Positions 11,919-12,728 of a DNA stretch of 12,728 bases are shown here, in pieces. Both the position numbers and the translations under genes were made by a program. The notes under the pieces were generated by a model. That model searched no databases. It had not been told where the DNA came from and saw only the letters and a list, made by a program, of their open reading frames with translations. The first letter of the stretch is position 1. Every line of letters begins with the position of its first letter. This DNA is from JAWLCG01 sp041687295 (GTDB taxonomy: Bacteria; Planctomycetota; Phycisphaerae; SM23-33; FEN-1343), in the NCBI GenBank assembly GCA_041687295.1, contig JAWLCG010000113.1:1-12728 (forward strand). The letters are read 5' to 3'.

Positions 11919-12728
11919 ATGACCGCATACGGGCACATCGCGGTGTTGGAGCGGCCTGTGGTGGCGCTGCTTCGCCCCGAGTCGGCCCGACGGATTGTAG
12001 ACTGCACCGTGGGCCTGGGCGGGCACGCCGAGGCCCTCTTGGCGCGCAGCCCCGCCGAGGCCACGCTGGTGGCGATGGACCTCGACGCCGGCAACCTCGC
12101 GCGGGCGCGCGATCGGCTGCTGGCGGTGGCGGCTGGGCGGCAGGTGCGGTGCTTCCACGGCAGCTTCGCCGAGGTCCGCCAGGCCATGCAGGCCGCCGAG
12201 GTCGACCGGGCCGACGCCCTGCTGGCCGACCTGGGCATCGCTTCCAGCCAGTTGGACGACCCGCAGCGGGGCCTGAGCTTCCTGGCCGAGGGCCCGCTGG
12301 ACATGAGGCTGGACCGCGAGGGCTCTGGCCCGACGGCGGCCGACCTGGTCAATACGCTTGCCGAGCGGGAGCTGGCGGATCTGTTGTTCGCCAACGCCGA
12401 CGAGCATCGCAGCCGGGCCATCGCCCGCACGATCGTGTCGGCTCGGCAGCAGGAGCGGATCGAGACGACCACGCAGCTGGCGGCCCTGGTCGAGCGGGCC
12501 CTCGGTGGGCGGCGCGGCGCGAAGATTCACCCGGCCACGCGGACCTTCCAGGCCCTGCGGATCGCCGTTAACGACGAGCTGGGCGCCCTGGAGGCCCTGC
12601 TGGCGGCCCTGCCCGAACTGCTGGCCGTCGGCGGGCGGGCGGGCATTATCAGCTTCCACTCGCTGGAGGACCGACGGGTCAAGCGCGCCTTTTTAGCCAT
12701 GAAATCGGCCGGGATCGCAGAAATTCTT
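11919..12728 (+). CDS. rsmH: 16S rRNA m4C1402 methyltransferase RsmH, 3' end missing
   Basis: RsmH (formerly MraW) uses S-adenosylmethionine to methylate N4 of C1402 in 16S rRNA. From the ATG at 11919 the frame is open for 270 codons to the window end. Visible are GHIAVLERPVVALL (residues 5-18), the SAM-binding motif DCTVGLGGHAEALL (28-41), AMDLDAGNLARA (52-63), LLADLGIASSQLDDPQRGLSF (101-121), GPLDMRLD, then HPATRTFQALRIAVNDEL and IISFHSLEDRRVKRAF near the end. These match the family in order and spacing; roughly the last 40-50 residues are beyond the window. GGGGGCGG lies a few bases before the ATG. The T8 of the structured spacer ends only 34 bp upstream, so expression from the mraZ promoter must pass that signal. 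Confidence 0.95.
   Translation, partial: MTAYGHIAVLERPVVALLRPESARRIVDCTVGLGGHAEALLARSPAEATLVAMDLDAGNLARARDRLLAVAAGRQVRCFHGSFAEVRQAMQAAEVDRADALLADLGIASSQLDDPQRGLSFLAEGPLDMRLDREGSGPTAADLVNTLAERELADLLFANADEHRSRAIARTIVSARQQERIETTTQLAALVERALGGRRGAKIHPATRTFQALRIAVNDELGALEALLAALPELLAVGGRAGIISFHSLEDRRVKRAFLAMKSAGIAEIL

Noticed and set aside
11780..12571. A 263-residue open frame over the start of rsmH
   Set aside because: The true frame, starting at 11919, carries every RsmH motif; this one is its shadow.

Overview
The window looks like a chromosomal stretch of a high-GC bacterium, most likely a Planctomycetota lineage such as Phycisphaerae or Sedimentisphaerales-like. This rests on the very high third-position GC, the mraZ-rsmH pair without a crowded cell-wall operon before it, proline/glutamine-rich lipoproteins, a GH3-family enzyme, and long spacers packed with inverted repeats. 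The affiliation is an inference from style, not from a database match. A run of ten N at 4898-4907 shows this is a scaffolded draft assembly, probably from a metagenome.

Layout, all recognised protein genes on the + strand. (1) 1-2697: the 3' part of ptsI (PTS Enzyme I), then two small related lipoproteins and an OmpH/Skp-like periplasmic protein, each with a clear ribosome binding site. (2) 2698-3736: no protein gene. It holds terminator-like hairpins, a degenerate tRNA-Asn-like sequence on the - strand, a 23-bp near-palindrome, and four copies of a short repeat (consensus GAAACGAACCCAATTTCG) spaced 69, 133 and 69 bp. (3) 3737-6721: a membrane-anchored alpha/beta hydrolase, the assembly gap, and a GH3-like acyl-adenylate-forming enzyme. 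(4) 6722-8229: a hairpin-rich spacer, a promoter with a candidate LexA operator, an uncertain open frame, and lexA. (5) 8230-8924: a repeat-laden spacer with a possible 369-bp MITE-like element and a large palindromic hairpin. (6) 8925-10861: surE, apparently transcribed without a leader, translationally coupled to a lipoprotein. (7) 10862-12728: an intrinsic terminator, a promoter with phased operator repeats, mraZ, a highly structured RNA-like spacer ending in T8, and the 5' part of rsmH, which runs off the window.

The genes are mostly housekeeping: phosphotransfer regulation, envelope biogenesis, SOS control, nucleotide salvage, and the start of a division/cell-wall cluster. The most unusual item is the spacer between mraZ and rsmH. 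There, 10-bp and 15-bp helices (three G-U pairs in total) stack to enclose about 155 nt of smaller hairpins, directly followed by eight T. It is a candidate non-coding RNA or attenuator at the head of the division cluster. The phased TCCC repeats over the mraZ promoter look like an autoregulatory MraZ operator.
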